Of a stretch of 64,000 nt of DNA, positions 23,820-35,868 are shown one piece after another. The first letter of the stretch is position 1, and each line of letters starts with the position of its first letter. The position numbers and the translations under genes were made by a program. Under the pieces are notes generated by a model. It was not told the DNA's origin, ran no database searches, and saw only the letters and a list, made by a program, of their open reading frames with translations. Source of the stretch: Nematostella vectensis (taxonomy: Eukaryota > Cnidaria > Anthozoa > Actiniaria > Edwardsiidae); the NCBI RefSeq assembly GCF_932526225.1, contig NC_064044.1, positions 4,273,092 to 4,337,091 on the forward strand, written 5' to 3'.

Positions 23820-24095
23820 GTATTCCCAGAGATTTTTTGCTTCATCGCCATTACTTGCTTTTTGCTTCCGTGACACTTTTTTCCCAGAGATCTCTTTCCC
23901 TTCATCGCCATCACTTGCTTATTGCTTCCGTGACACTTATATTCCTAGAGATCTCTTTCCCTTCATCGCTATTACTTGCTTCTTGTTTCCGTGACTCTTA
24001 TATTCATAGAGATCTCTTTCCCTTTATCGCCATCACTTGCTTCTTGCTTCCGTGACACATTCCCAGAGATCTCTTTCACTTCATTGCCATTACTT
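23820..24095. repeat. About 61-bp tandem array overlapping the AP5S1 stop codon
   Basis: CTTCATCGCCATYACTTGCT recurs near 23840, 23900, 23961, 24023 and 24079, with CCGTGACAC and CAGAGATCTCTTTC between. The last unit contains the final AP5S1 codons and stop on the - strand, so the array derives from or includes that exon end. Confidence 0.85.
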
Positions 24096-27000
24096 GCTCA
24101 AGCTCTTTTTCCATTTGTCTAACAAATCTGTGGTTCATGAACAGAAGCTAAAGAGAAAAAAGTTTTGTTTTTATTAATAGATACATTAACCGTTAACTAT
24201 AACTCTCAAAGGAAAAATAGTTCAAGTTCTAGTCCGAGTTTAATTTCTTGAGATTCCACATATATTTTAGTACATATTATAAAATTGTTATACATAATAT
24301 ACTGTAATTAAAATATGACTTAAATATCGCCTATCGTTTGTGATCTACTAACTTTCAGAGGAAGGTGTTACTGCTAAAAATACAATGAATGTGTCAATAT
24401 ATTTTCAGCTTGCGTTGTGGACACATTAATGCCTTAGAAGACGAGGGATTCACAATCCTAAATGTAAATCCCAGAATGCCCGTTTCTTTTACCCCAGAAA
24501 AAAAATCCCAAGTTGACCTGACCTGGGTTCGAACCCTGGTCCTCTTACTTGGGAGACGAAGCCAATAGCACTGAGCTATCGCGCCACTCTCTGACGGACC
24601 GCAAGGACCCCCTTAAGGCAAATGTCTTGACATAGAGGATTTAATGCATGTATTATATAAAGTATAAAGAAACAAAGGCCCAAACATCATGTGTAGCCTG
24701 TGTCCCAAACACTTTCATGCATTCCAGCAGAAAGTTTGACCATATGAAAAATGCATCAAGACTTTTTCATGCAGTCCTAAACCTTCTAAGGAAAGACACA
24801 CAGATACTCCCTAAGGCAGGCAATATTACGCTTAACCCGGGGGGGGGGGGGGAGGGGGGACTCTACGGAAAAGTAGATGGGGGTGATTGGCCTATCTTTT
24901 AGGGTATAAAATTTCGACCAACTGCTATCCCTTAGGAGGTGTCTAAGGTTTTTTTTTTCCAATTCTGTTATCTCTGCTATAAAATTAGACCAACTATTGC
25001 TCTCCGATTGGTCCCTTTGACCACACCCAATTTGCAATCTCTCAGGGTATGAATTTTTGTTAAATACACCTCAATCAACAACATCTATTGTTATTGGAAT
25101 CCCTCCCCCCCCCCCCCCCCCCCCTCCCTCCGGGGTGTTAACACTCGCTTTTGACATCACAATTGGCATACGTACCTGTCCATTTGGCAGAAATTGGTGA
25201 GTGACAGCCGCTAGTTTGTCAGCCTTCAAGATGGCCTGTAATTTAATTCAAAATTAGGGCAAAGGCGTGGCTGGCAGGGGGATATGCTGTACCTTGTCCT
25301 GGGTCAAATGGAAATAGGCTGAAGACATGAGAGGAATGGTGTATTCCCTCAAACAAACATAAAGAATGACTGGTGACGCACCCCCCCCCCCCCCCTTCCC
25401 ACTACAAGATTATTCTATGTACTGTCTTGGATGATATATGCAAGCATGCCTATTTAAAGGATGTCCATCAGCCTCATATTTGTCTTTGTTCATTAAAAAT
25501 ACAACGTTTCATCGGTAAGAAATATTCAAAGTTACAATTTGCAAATGAAATCTGACAAGCAAGTTGATTATATTTGATTGAAAATATATTTTTTACTCTT
25601 TTGAATTAGCAATGGATATGGATGCTTTGTGTAACTCTGCATTAAGCGTGAGCATAAAGTTGCAGCATGACTGGCCTTCTTTAATGACATCTAGGAGAAG
25701 CAAACATTATATGGGGAAGAGGGGGATCAGGTTACTACATTGTTTTGTATTTCCTGAGACATATCTTGTATTCTGGCTTCCACTTCATAATAATTTTTAT
25801 CAAAACATCTAAAGACTAAGGGCACGTATTTTTCCTTTTATTATGGAATGGGAATGGTTGGTAGAGAATGTTCAGAATGGCATTTGAGTCATTCTGCTAC
25901 AGGTAGCAGAATGGGTGGAATAGCCGTCATTCCATTCCGGAATGGGAACATGGGATAAAAGAACACACACTTTTTCTACTCTAATCATTCTCATTCTGGA
26001 ATCACGAGTAAAAAAACGTGCCCTAAGTGTGAGCTTTACTTGTGAAGTGAAAACAAATAAAAAGGAATGGGCCTCACCTCTGCTGTTTGTGGGATTACTC
26101 GGCAGTACTCCTGAATAAACCTGATCAGGAGAATAAGGACATTCTCAGCAATGATACGATTCTCTGTGGGTTCACACACCAGACAGAAACCACAGCTGCA
26201 AGAGAAAACAAATCACAGCTTCAAGAAAGTGTCTCTAATTCACCAAGGAGGAAGAGTGGAACTTTTTGGGGGGCATCTCATAGACCCCAAGTTGAGTATA
26301 GCAGACAGAGGGGGAAGAAGGGTACAGAGGGGGAAGGAGGGTACAGAAGGGGAAAAAGGGTACAGAAGGGGAAGAAGGGTACAGAGGGGGAAGAAGGGTA
26401 CAGAGGGGGAAGAAGGGTACAGAGGGGGAAGAAGGGTACAGAGGGGGAAGAAGGGTACAGAGGGGGAAGAAGGGTACAAAGGGGAAAGAAGGGTTTTCTT
26501 ATGAACAACCCAAGCCTGGAAGCCTCAGCCCAAGTTTCTAATTTCAAACAAATATTGTAAAAACAGAATTCGATTGTCATTCGGCAGTTTTCTAGCAAAT
26601 AAACTGTTTTATTCATAAACAATAACTAAGGAGTGGTTGATCAACATTCTTTAACATTTTAACTTTGATAACTTTTAAGTAGAAAAGAATGTTTTTCTTC
26701 AGTACATACAGCAACAAATTGCTTGGTATTTTTTCAATTTTTAAACAACTTTGCTGAGTATTGACCGATTTATAAAGGAAAGAAATAAAATTATGAAAAA
26801 AATGTGATTGTGATACTGTGCACACCTTTGAATTCACAGGGATTTAAAAAAAAAAGAAAGAAAACCCATCTGATTCTAAATCGTTTATTCATCATCAGTC
26901 AGCACTTAAAAAAATCTAGTGGGAATACCGACTTACCCCATGCATGTCCCTAAACGAAAGAATATTCTTGATTCACCTACTTTCCAGTTCCTTTCCATAC

Positions 27001-29656
27001 GACCACTTTATCTGTACTAAATGGGTTTCCAGCCTGAAGTCTGAAAGGGAGTTGGGATAGATTTATTTTCCATTTCTCTTCTCTAATCGTACATAATGTA
27101 CACCATCTATCAAATAAAGGGAAGTGGAAGAAAGGTTATCAAGCTGAATAGGGCTTTTTAGTGGTCTTGTGTTTTTGTATCAGTAATCAATAGAATATCA
27201 GTTGTGCTAATAATTCCCCCATACATCCCTTCATATAAGTAACCACCGGGAGTATCCTTGGAAAAGCAGGAGTGACATAAAGCAGGGTAAATAAATTGAA
27301 CCATCTAGAGGTTCGAGTTAGATACATAAATAATGCAGACTCTACATAGGGGTAACAATGAAAAAATACCTGAAAATGCCTGACTCCAACTGGGCCAAAA
27401 TTCTAGAACATAAAGATCAGAAAAATAATGGTCACATCTGATATTAAACCAAGTTTTCTTTATTCAAGGAAGACCTTGAAAAAAAAAGTAAAAACAGTAA
27501 ATCATGCATCAGGGAGTTTCACTTGTAAGCCTTTTCAATTGAGGCCAAATAACAAAATGCTGAGGCAGGGCATGGTACCATATGTTATCTTCTTTCATCT
27601 AACTCACCAGGCGCGTTTCCAGTATTGGCAGAGGGGGATGCTAGGTATATGGAAAAAGCACGCCTGCTCACACTGATAAGGGAAGCCTACAGTGCCAGCA
27701 TGGTCACCTTGACAATTTTATAAGGTAAACCAATAAGGATGCAAGAAACATGCTATCTGATTGACATGAGTATCACTATCTTTTTGTTACGGATACAGGT
27801 GAAAACGATGAACAAAAACGGAACAATTTGAAAACAATCTCCAGAGTGGAACAATTTGAAAATAATACCCTTTCGGTGCTGTGGGGATGTACAAAAAGGG
27901 AACTTTCCTAAAACGATGGTGTGACAAGTAAGGTCCAGTATACTTGGCCCGCAAGTACACATGCGCTGTAGGACTTGTTATTGTTTTTGTATCGTTTCTG
28001 GGTTTTCCTGGGGACGGTTTGTATCAAATTGAAAACGCTTCATGTGGATGCGAATCTTTTTGAAAACGGAACAAAAAGGTTGCATTTTCAAATGAAAACG
28101 GATACGTGGGGACAGGGTCTAAGTTGAAAGACTATAGTAGAAATGTTGCAGCTTGTATCTTAGGAAATTTTGCAAGGACATGCTTTAGAGTGCATGGTGG
28201 TGGTAAAGGGGGGGATGCATGGACGTGCTTTAGAGTGCAGCTTGTATCTTAGGAAATTTTGCATGGACATGCTTTAAAGTGCATGGTGGTGGTAAAGGGG
28301 GGGATGCATGGACGTGCTTTAGAGCGCATGGTGGTGGTAAGGGGGGGAATGCATGGACGTGCTTTAGAGTGCGTGGTAGTGGTAAGGGGGGGAATGCATG
28401 GACGTGCTTTAGAGTGCATGGTGGTGGTAAGGGGGGGAATGCATGGACGTGCTTTAGAGTGCATGGTGGTGGTAGGGGGGATGCATGGACGTGCTTTAGA
28501 TGACATGGTGGTGGTAGGGGGGATGCATGGACGTGCTTTAGAGTGCGTGGTGGTGGTAAGGGGGGGAATGCATGGACGTGCTTTAGAGTGCATGGTGGTG
28601 GTAAGGGGGGGAATGCATGGACGTGCTTTAGAGTGCATGGTGGTGGTAAGGGGGGGAATGCATGGACGTGCTTTAGAGTGCATGGTGGTGGTAAGGGGGA
28701 TGCATGGACGTGCTTTAGAGTGCATGGTGGTGGTAAGGGGGGGATGCATGGACATGCTTTAGAGTGCATGGCGGTGGTAAGGGGGGGAATGCATGGACAT
28801 GCTTTAGAGTGCGTGGTGGTGGTAAGGGGGGGAATGCATGGACGTGCTTTAGAGTGCGTGGTAGTGGTAAGGGGGGGATGCATGGACGTGCTTTAGAGTG
28901 CATGGTGGTGGTAAGGGGGGGAATGCATGGACGTGCTTTAGAGTGCATGGTGGTGGTAAGGGGGGGAATGCATGGACGTGCTTAAGAGTGCATGGTGGTG
29001 GTAAGGGGGGGGAATGCATGGACGTGCTTTAGAGTGCATGGTGGTGGTAAGGGGGATGCATGGACGTGCTTTAGAGTGCATGGTGGTGGTAAGGGGGGGA
29101 ATGCATGGACATGCTTTAGAGTGCATGGTGGTGGTAAGGGGGGGGAATGCATGGACGTGCTTTAGAGTGCATAGTGGTGGTAAGGGGGATGCATGGACGT
29201 GCTTTAGAGTGCGTGGTAGTGGTAAGGGGGGGATGCATGGACGTGCTTTAGAGTGCATGGTGGTGGTAAGGGGGGGAATGCATGGACATGCTTTAGAGTG
29301 CATGGTGGTGGTAAGGGGGGGAGGCATACTCTTCCGTTGTACTCATTCCAGACAAGTCCTCCCGGAGGATTACTCCAGAGGCCACTTGAGTGAAGGCATA
29401 CTCGGACTGCATGCGCTGGGCAACTAGCTGCAGGTTTTCTTTTCTTGTTGTTCGTGGATCTTCAGTGTCATCGACGTCCTAAAGACAGAATGAAGTGAAG
29501 GTTATTGGGGAAGAGGGTGGGGGAGGTTGTGTGATTTGTGGCGAGAGAGAAAATGGAAGAGATAAAACAACGTACCAAATCTTGTATAAAACTCGTCGAA
29601 AACAAAACCCTGCATGGTCCAGGATTCAAAGTGTGAACGATAAATGCGTAAACCAT
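24076..29656 (-). CDS. AP5S1: AP-5 complex subunit sigma-1
   Basis: Six short exons on the - strand, mostly missed by simple open-frame scans: 29656-29576, 29478-29330, 27040-26981, 26195-26078, 25235-25176 and 24147-24076. All junctions are GT-AG with phases 0, 2, 2, 0, 0, giving 179 residues. The protein begins MVYAFIVHTLNPGPCRVLFS and contains LVAQRMQSEYAFTQVASGVI, LQAGNPFSTDKVVVW, TENRIIAENVLILLIRFIQE, ADKLAAVTHQFLPNGQ and LLFMNHRFVRQMEKELE. These match vertebrate AP5S1 along its whole length as I remember it (start MVHAF, NPF, VVW, HENLLLAE, FLPHGQLLF). AP5S1 is the small subunit of the AP-5 adaptor, which acts with SPG11/SPG15 at late endosomes and lysosomes. The human protein is about 200 residues; the missing length is in a variable linker. 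Introns contain a MITE, three tandem arrays and a tRNA-like repeat. Confidence 0.87.
24510..24585 (-). repeat. tRNA-like sequence (pseudo-tRNA or SINE head) in AP5S1 intron 5
   Basis: The - strand reads GGCGCGATAGCTCAGTGCTA with a box-A-like start, an anticodon-loop-like GTCTCCCAAGT, and the box B GGTTCGAACCC (24524-24534). The pattern recalls tRNA-Gly(CCC). The T stem is mismatched and no 3' acceptor strand pairs with the 5' end, so it is not a functional tRNA as it stands. Confidence 0.6.
26300..26495. repeat. 19-bp G-rich minisatellite in AP5S1 intron 3
   Basis: Unit GGGTACAGAGGGGGAAGAA, about ten copies. As 19 is not a multiple of three, every frame reads the same 19-residue period (GTEGEEGYRGGRRVQRGKK on +), explaining the overlapping open frames here. 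It lies about 105 bp before exon 4 in transcript direction. Confidence 0.9.
27608..27666 (+). mobile_element. Minimal 59-bp CAGGCGCG MITE, TSD CTCAC
   Basis: Starts CAGGCGCGTTTCCAGTATTG and ends AAAAAGCACGCCTG, with CTCAC on both sides (27603-27607, 27667-27671). It keeps the family's TATATGGAAAAAGCA segment but lacks the right half, an internally deleted derivative that still shows a perfect 5-bp duplication. Located in AP5S1 intron 2. Confidence 0.8.
28168..29329. repeat. 45-bp minisatellite of about 26 copies in AP5S1 intron 2
   Basis: Unit GCATGGACGTGCTTTAGAGT followed by GCATGGTGGTGGTAAGGGGG and GGAAT, with variation mainly in the G-run (41-46 bp). It fills 1.16 kb and stops at the donor of AP5S1 exon 2 (29330/29329). 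Near the far end (28215-28280) a non-repeat piece GCAGCTTGTATCTTAGGAAA is also duplicated. Long open frames on both strands here are repeat artefacts. Confidence 0.93.
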
Positions 29657-29984
29657 TCTTCTGCGAGGCTACATTAAGAAAAGTCCAAGGAAATAATCAT
29701 ACAGTACGAACTGCTGCAAAGCAGAATCGATTGTTGTTTTTTGTGCATTAGCAGCCAGGCCTTCGAGAAGACTGGGGTGGTTTTAAAAGCACAGGAAGAC
29801 CGCCGCAATATCAGAAAAGGCCCGCAAAATCAGAGAGCAAAAACATTTATGCATTTTTAGCCCATTCCAGGAACAGCACTCTCAAATTCAAGTAAAAGTT
29901 GTAGAAAATAATTTAAAAAATGATGAAGTAAAAAAAAAAAGAAAAAAATATATATATAAATATTTTCTAGGCCAAGATTCGAAA

Positions 29985-30205
29985 ATAGACCATACTTCCA
30001 GAAATGCGCTGAAACACCGTATGGCAGCTTAAAGCTTTACGGCTAAGCTGTAGATTTCGGTACCAGCACCGCTATGTAGCGAACTGTACAACACAAAGGA
30101 ACCTGAGGTACCCGAGGGAGGCAATAACCAGGATCCCAGCCCTGTCTTAGTCGGTTACGCCACGTACAGCTCGCTGAGATATGAAGTGAAAAATATCAAA
30201 ATATA
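29985..30205 (-). repeat. SINE-like dispersed repeat, copy 2
   Basis: Closely matches 2995-3300 over about 200 bp (GACCATACTTCCAGAAATGC, GGCAATAACCAGGATCCCAG, GTCGGTTACGCCACG) with a small deletion. It is preceded by a GGCCAAGATTCGAA remnant of the box-B-like end. Confidence 0.75.
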
Positions 30206-33200
30206 TCCCGGCATCTCTTGGGAGGCTCCAATCGTCCCATAACACCGTGCACGTGTGTATGATTTTGTGTGTATCTTTTGTGCGCAAGAACAAAGACGGG
30301 TCGTTTGCTGTACGCGATATACCATTATTTTACACCAAAAGAAAATACGAAATTTCTTTTTAAAAAAACTACCGATTTTTGACGTGCACGGTGACTCTTA
30401 CGCAATACCGGGTTCTCCAGAATTCGTAGAAGCGGGTTCTCCGCACACCGAATCAAAAGAGCTTTTATTAGGAGCCTTTACGATAATATGCGCACACTTT
30501 TTCTGTAAAAATGCGCGCCGTGTTCTTTCTTTGTTTATTTTCTTTTCTTTTTTTTCATAAAGAAACTTAAAACCAGCTTTCTTTGTAAAACACTCAATTT
30601 GCTCGTTATATAGTTAGAAAATAGCTTCATTAACCATGCTTGAGTTTATTGGATGGCGGTGTTCTATTGTAGTTATTAAATCTATTTCTCCCTTCCGTGC
30701 TGTGTCGAGCTGTCTTTAGGTAGAATCACACACATCCTCTCTTTTAATTGGTTTCCCAAGAAGTAGGTCAATAAAGCGGCTATTTAACGAAAAAAACTCG
30801 TTCAAATTCAAGAGGAAGCCCTAAGTTTCTACCATGTGTTATGGTCTGTGATTGCTTTTCTACTTTTCTATTCCGACCATATGACAAGTTGGTTCCCAGG
30901 CTTTCAGTCAGGGTCAATTTTTGTTTGTTTTTGTTTAATTATTTCTGACATTTGATAATGCCCATTCGAAGACGACCACTCAGCTCAGTCACAGTCTATG
31001 TTTTCATTCAGCTCAACCAAGTAATAATTTGAATTCCTAGCCTCAGAAAAGATCAAACGTAAGCACAATAAGCGAGCCAGGAAGCGACGAAATCGGAAAG
31101 AGCACACCAGCAACGGAAAAATGTCTTAGCGCGGATTTGCACCTTGTCTTGGGCATATTCCTCCAGATGCGGCTGCGAAAGATCTATGATAGTTAAGTTT
31201 AGAGTGTTTCGTTCCAGTGCAGCTTTCTCAAAACCCCAGGAGAGACGAGAGGGAGGCGTTGGATCCCTATTGTGTCTATTATTGTAGTAAGTACAAATGT
31301 TATTCTTTGGTGTTGCTTTGATTCAATGGTCATACTATTGGGTTGATTTGTTTTTAGAACAGTGTGCTGTGAGAACACTTTTTGAAAGAATAATGTATTG
31401 TTATTAATCATTTTTTACATCTTCGTCCTTTGCACGAGTGAAATTGGTAATCTACCAACGTTATCTAGAAAATATTACTATTTTCAGGAATTGTGGCTAC
31501 ATAGGATTCTAACGTGTCAAGAGAATAACGAAGCAGTTAACCAACATTTTTTTGCGCGCGGGTTTCTTAATTGCCATAAAACTTGTGCATGTTCGCTTGC
31601 ACTGTAAAGTAGCTTTTAAGGCTAATGATAATAGGAAAAACAAATTTTTACCACTAGGGACTTACAGCTATCCGGTGTTTGTAGCTAGTATAAATATTTG
31701 AAAGGCATTATATGAATGAATAAGCACTAGATTCACTCGAGCGCGCTCAGCGAATTTAACTGCTGACACAGACCCCTTATACTGTAAGTTTGGTATTTTT
31801 TATTATTTCCTTCTTTATGCGAGCTTGTGATTTTCATATGTACACAAATTATCTTCGGAATTTTGCTAAATATGTTGTCTTTTCGCTTATCCAAACTTCT
31901 TTTAAGGGCTTTTTATGATAATGAGACGAAACAAATTCAAGCGTACAACAAACATTTCTATCGATATCGCTCATATAAATTCCCATTCAAAGCCCGTTTC
32001 TAAGACTAAACAACAATTCCTTCATGCCAATTAACCTTCGAAAAAATCCCCTTCATTTAGCCAAATCACTGAGGCTTCAGGATCTTGAATTAGAATAAGA
32101 TAATGGTTGCCGTATTTGTTTTTTGAACCTTGGTTCGATTGATCGCGGTGCAAATATTTGTGTAAAGCCTAATATATTTGGGTGATATTTTGCCCGCTGG
32201 GAATTTGTTCTAAAATATACAGAGCACGTCCACAGGAGGAGTCTTGTAATCTTTAAACTTGAAGATCACGTGGAGAATATAGCACCTTTTCGCTCTTATT
32301 CACGAGTAATCTGGTGATTGTTATATTTTAGCGTGAATTCGCGAATTCATCAGCTTTGTAGGAGAGCAGTCCGGTACCGCGGTGTCCGGCACGTAGGGAG
32401 CGAGAGCCAATATGAGCGCGCGATTTAAGCAAAATTGTAAGAAAAACAGACTGAAAACAGAAACCTCCCCCCTATTTTAAGTCTAACACTACCAGTTAAG
32501 CTAAGCTACCGCTGACCCAAGACGGTATGCCTTGAAGTTTCCAACAATGCACTGCGGTGCCTTTTCTTTCTAGCGACGGCACTGCTACAGCCTGTTGCTT
32601 ACAACCATTACCCCGAAAACAATAACCCCTGTTACTTTTGCTGTCACGATAGGTGCGGCAGACATGCGCACGGTGACTAAAGCAACGTCCAAATTGTGTT
32701 TTTCAGTGTATTACAACCCTTGGCTGCTTAATGTGGTGTCTATTGCGCTAATCATCACCGGATTTTTCACGTCTTCGTATGAATTGCGCACCCCCGTCTA
32801 CTGTCATATCCTGTCTACATTTCTGTTCCTAAAGAATAGAGTGTATCTCTATTGATAAGTGGACATCTACGTTTTCAGTATAGCACAAGCGCAGTTGTTT
32901 TAATGTACATAAATGCAATGCGGAAAATTCATTTAGATATTTAGATATTTTATTTATTATACGGTCAATAAATAGCGGCTTTGTAATACTAACCGGAAAC
33001 GTTGTAGCTTATTTATTTGCGGAGAAAACGTTGCATCTTCTTCCGTTAATGAGAGCTACTCAGCCACCGATAAAATTGTAATAGCCATCTAAAAACAACA
33101 ATTTATACTACTTTATTTACAAAATTCAATTATAATTGAATAATTGATAATAGAAATTATCGCAACAACCTTCCCGAATCAGCCGATAGAAATAGGTGCT

Positions 33201-33721
33201 TTCTCGCACTTGCCATGTTGCAAGGGTGACAAAATGGAGGTTGTTCTTAACAGAGAAAAAAGATCGATCATTGGTTTAAAAAATGCATTTATATCAAGCC
33301 AAACTGACGGATTTTTTCTGCTTGATCGAAATGGCGGCTGAAAGAAACGCGACTTTTATTGTCATCAATTAGTATTAGGAGACAAATATTGTGCAGAAAT
33401 CTCTCAACATTTTATCGCGTTAGCAATAGCTTGAACAAATCATCCTTTTGAATAGTATGTTTTCTTACTCTTGGTCGGAAAAAACTTGCGGCTGAGACAG
33501 AGACACCATGTGATGCGGCCTATCCCTGTGTACAGCATGCGCAAATGTCACAATTCAATCACGTTGTTGAAATAAGCCACTCAGTTCTCTGCAGATAGTT
33601 TGTGATGATAGACATTATAATGATGAGTTACCCTAATAACTCATAACACACCGGCAGCGAAACTCCGGCCCCCTTGCTACCTCGGGCGGTTATTCATTGA
33701 TTCACCTTCTGTGATCTATAG
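30206..33721. other. Intergenic, mostly unassigned
   Basis: No confident gene. Two exon-like pieces near 31041-31129 (+, basic tail KRKHNKRARKRRNRK with stop) and 31225-31145 (-, NTLNLTIIDLSQPHLEEYAQ) have plausible splice sites but no partners. Bases 32423-32606 are a dispersed repeat (separate entry). The rest is AT-rich with nothing recognised. Confidence 0.4.
32423..32606 (-). repeat. Dispersed repeat with tRNA-like box A, inverted copy
   Basis: Reverse complement of 35667-35848 with few differences. On the - strand it reads GGTAGCTTAGCTTAACTGGT, resembling a tRNA box A, then GGGGGGAGGTTTCTGTTTTC, a weak box B position. The flanks differ between copies, so this roughly 185-bp unit is a mobile unit by itself, possibly a SINE. 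Confidence 0.65.
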
Positions 33722-34536
33722 AAACTACACAGTACAAGCAAGAGAGAATCGAAGAAAGTGTGCCTTTGTTGCTTCAAGATCAAGCTTTTACGCGACTCAT
33801 TGGAGAAGTCACGAAGGTACGACGATGGTTATATGGTATAATGGTAATGGTATCATGATGAGCTTTAAACCAGTGGTTTGTTAACTAATCCTGCGTCCTA
33901 ACGATAATCGCTATTTTCATAGCTTAAAAAGTATTCATTCTGGATTAAGCTTCATTAAATTTGCCCTTTGTATTCGCACTGGATTCCTCAGCAGCAGTTG
34001 TTGACGTACGTGCGTTGTTCTTTTAAGAGTAGACTTCTTATACGAGTGTCAAGTATTTAGTTTTATGTGGCCATAGATGAACGTAAAAATCTTAACACAA
34101 ATTATCTTGCACTAGAGGGACTTGCGACGAAGAAACATTGGTTACTGATAGACCGGTCTGGCTGTGGAGATTTTGAGGAACAACTACACCAATAACCAAA
34201 TCGAAGAGATCGTATTTGATTATGTTTTTGTCGTTTTATTTGCATGCGTAATCGTTCCTTTTCCCGGAAAGTCCGATTTTAAGCTATTTAAAGCACGTAA
34301 GCTGCGCTTTTCTTGTGTTCTCGGGTCCGATTTTCCACAATAGTGTATTGAAAAAAGACACAATTGTTTTTTTCTTCACATTTTTCTCTCCCTCTCTCTC
34401 TGAGAATAATAGACCACCGTTCTATGTCACTCGTAGAGGCACTTGTGTTCAGCTCAAGGTAGTCTCGGAGATCGCACAACTATTGGAAGAATTCAAGGTT
34501 ATTTCGCCACCGGCTACAAACCACACATACCAGTAG
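33722..34536 (+). CDS. Possible two-exon 3' end of an unidentified gene
   Basis: A candidate exon at 33722-33816 (after CTATAG, before GTACGA) reads TTQYKQERIEESVPLLLQDQ then AFTRLIGEVTK. A second at 34405-34536 (after a strong CT-rich tract ending GAG) reads NNRPPFYVTRRGTCVQLKVV and ends at TAG. Phases match at 0. The composition looks protein-like, but I recognise no family, found no upstream exon, and the acceptor of the second is GAG. Low confidence. Confidence 0.25.
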
Positions 34537-34976
34537 AAGTTGCGCAATCAAGTCTTTGTTAGGACTGGGGAAGAATCTACCCCGTGATGATTAATACTGC
34601 TACCTGGAATTTTGAGTATGCAGTTGAAGAAGTCTTATCAAAGACGAAAATTTGAGAGAGTCAAATACCAGTTTTTTGTGCATTGTATCTATTCTTATGG
34701 TTTACGATCACGACCTTTTCTATTGAGCAGTTTCAGCCTTTGAACCTTAGCACCTCAAAAATAACATAAAAATGCCTTATCCATTGTGCAGTCGGGGAAG
34801 CAAGTTGCAAGAGCAAAAGTGTCATCTTAGCAAAATACAAATAGTGAGAAAGAATCCATTTTGATCGGCTGATTTTAGAAAGTTATTCTGATGTTTTTTT
34901 TTCTTGGGGGGTGGGAGGGAGAGTGCGCAGGCAAAGGTATCATATGGAAAAGGCATAGTACTTGAAGATAGCTTAA

Positions 34977-35868
34977 CCCTTTCATTGCTATTACGCCCTG
35001 AGGCGCCTGTAAAATATAGGCCCAACTCCAAAACGTCAGAAATGCAAACTAAACATTACCAGACCCGGATACTCTTGGATTCCTCCAAGGCATAGACGGC
35101 ATTCAAAAGCGAATCCAAGCAATGTAATAGAATTGACTTTTTTGTCAGAATATCAACCTTGATTTCTGACCAATTCGTTAAAAAATGCTTAAACCTGGAA
35201 AATTTTCTTACCAAAAAAGCCGGCACAAAATTCCGAACTACAAATAGAGACAAGCAAACACAGATCAAGTCACAAATAGATACCTTTATTATGCTCTGTC
35301 AGGTCCCATTTTACAGCCATCAGCCAAAATAATCAATGCTAAAACCTCTATTAGAAGCGAGTCACCATCTTTAGTCTTAATTGTATGCCTGCACTGCATC
35401 ATGGGAGTCTTGGAAACACCTTGACAGAGAGGCGGGAAAACTCCTCCCCCATAATCATAACAGTCTCTTTGCCCCAAAGCCAAACAAAACATTTCCAGGT
35501 CCAAGGAACCCAGAATAAGCCTGAAAATAATTTTTGAATAAGGTTGGGTAGCAAAGATTGTCAACATTGGAGAGCATTAATTATGCCCAAAAAGACTTCA
35601 TGATGTCCTAAGGCACTCTCCAGATGTGAAAAAACTGTAATTTTTAAGCAAATTACAAGCAAAACTGTTGTAAGCAACAGGCTGTAGCAGTGCCGTCGCT
35701 ACAAAGAAAAGGCACTGCAGTGCATTGTTGGAAACTTCAAGGCAAACCGTCTTGGGTCAGCGGTAGCTTAGCTTAACTGGTAGTGTTAGACTTAAAATAG
35801 GGGGGAGGTTTCTGTTTTCAGTCTGTTTTTCTTACAATTTTGCTCAAAAGTACCCAGGAGTGAAAGGG
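34977..35868. mobile_element. 892-bp piggyBac-like non-autonomous element, TSD TTAA
   Basis: It begins CCCTTTCATTGCT and ends AGGAGTGAAAGGG (inverted ends matching at 11 of 13 bases), flanked by TTAA at 34973-34976 and 35869-35872. TTAA duplication with CCC termini is the hallmark of piggyBac. I found no transposase frame. It carries a second dispersed repeat at 35667-35848 near its right end. Confidence 0.8.
35667..35848 (+). repeat. Dispersed repeat with tRNA-like box A inside the piggyBac-like element
   Basis: Matches the inverted copy at 32423-32606. It contains AGCTTAACTGGTAGTGTTAG. Either a third-level insertion or a captured part of the host element. Confidence 0.6.

Noticed and set aside
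24510-24585. Functional tRNA gene
   Set aside because: Boxes A and B are present but the T stem is mismatched and the acceptor stem has no 3' partner.
28230-29427. Long open frames on both strands (up to 217 codons)
   Set aside because: They are translations of the 45-bp minisatellite in an AP5S1 intron, with no start context, splice logic or family resemblance.
31041-31225. Two exon-like pieces on opposite strands
   Set aside because: Each has one plausible splice site but no partner exon in reach; kept only as a note in the intergenic entry.
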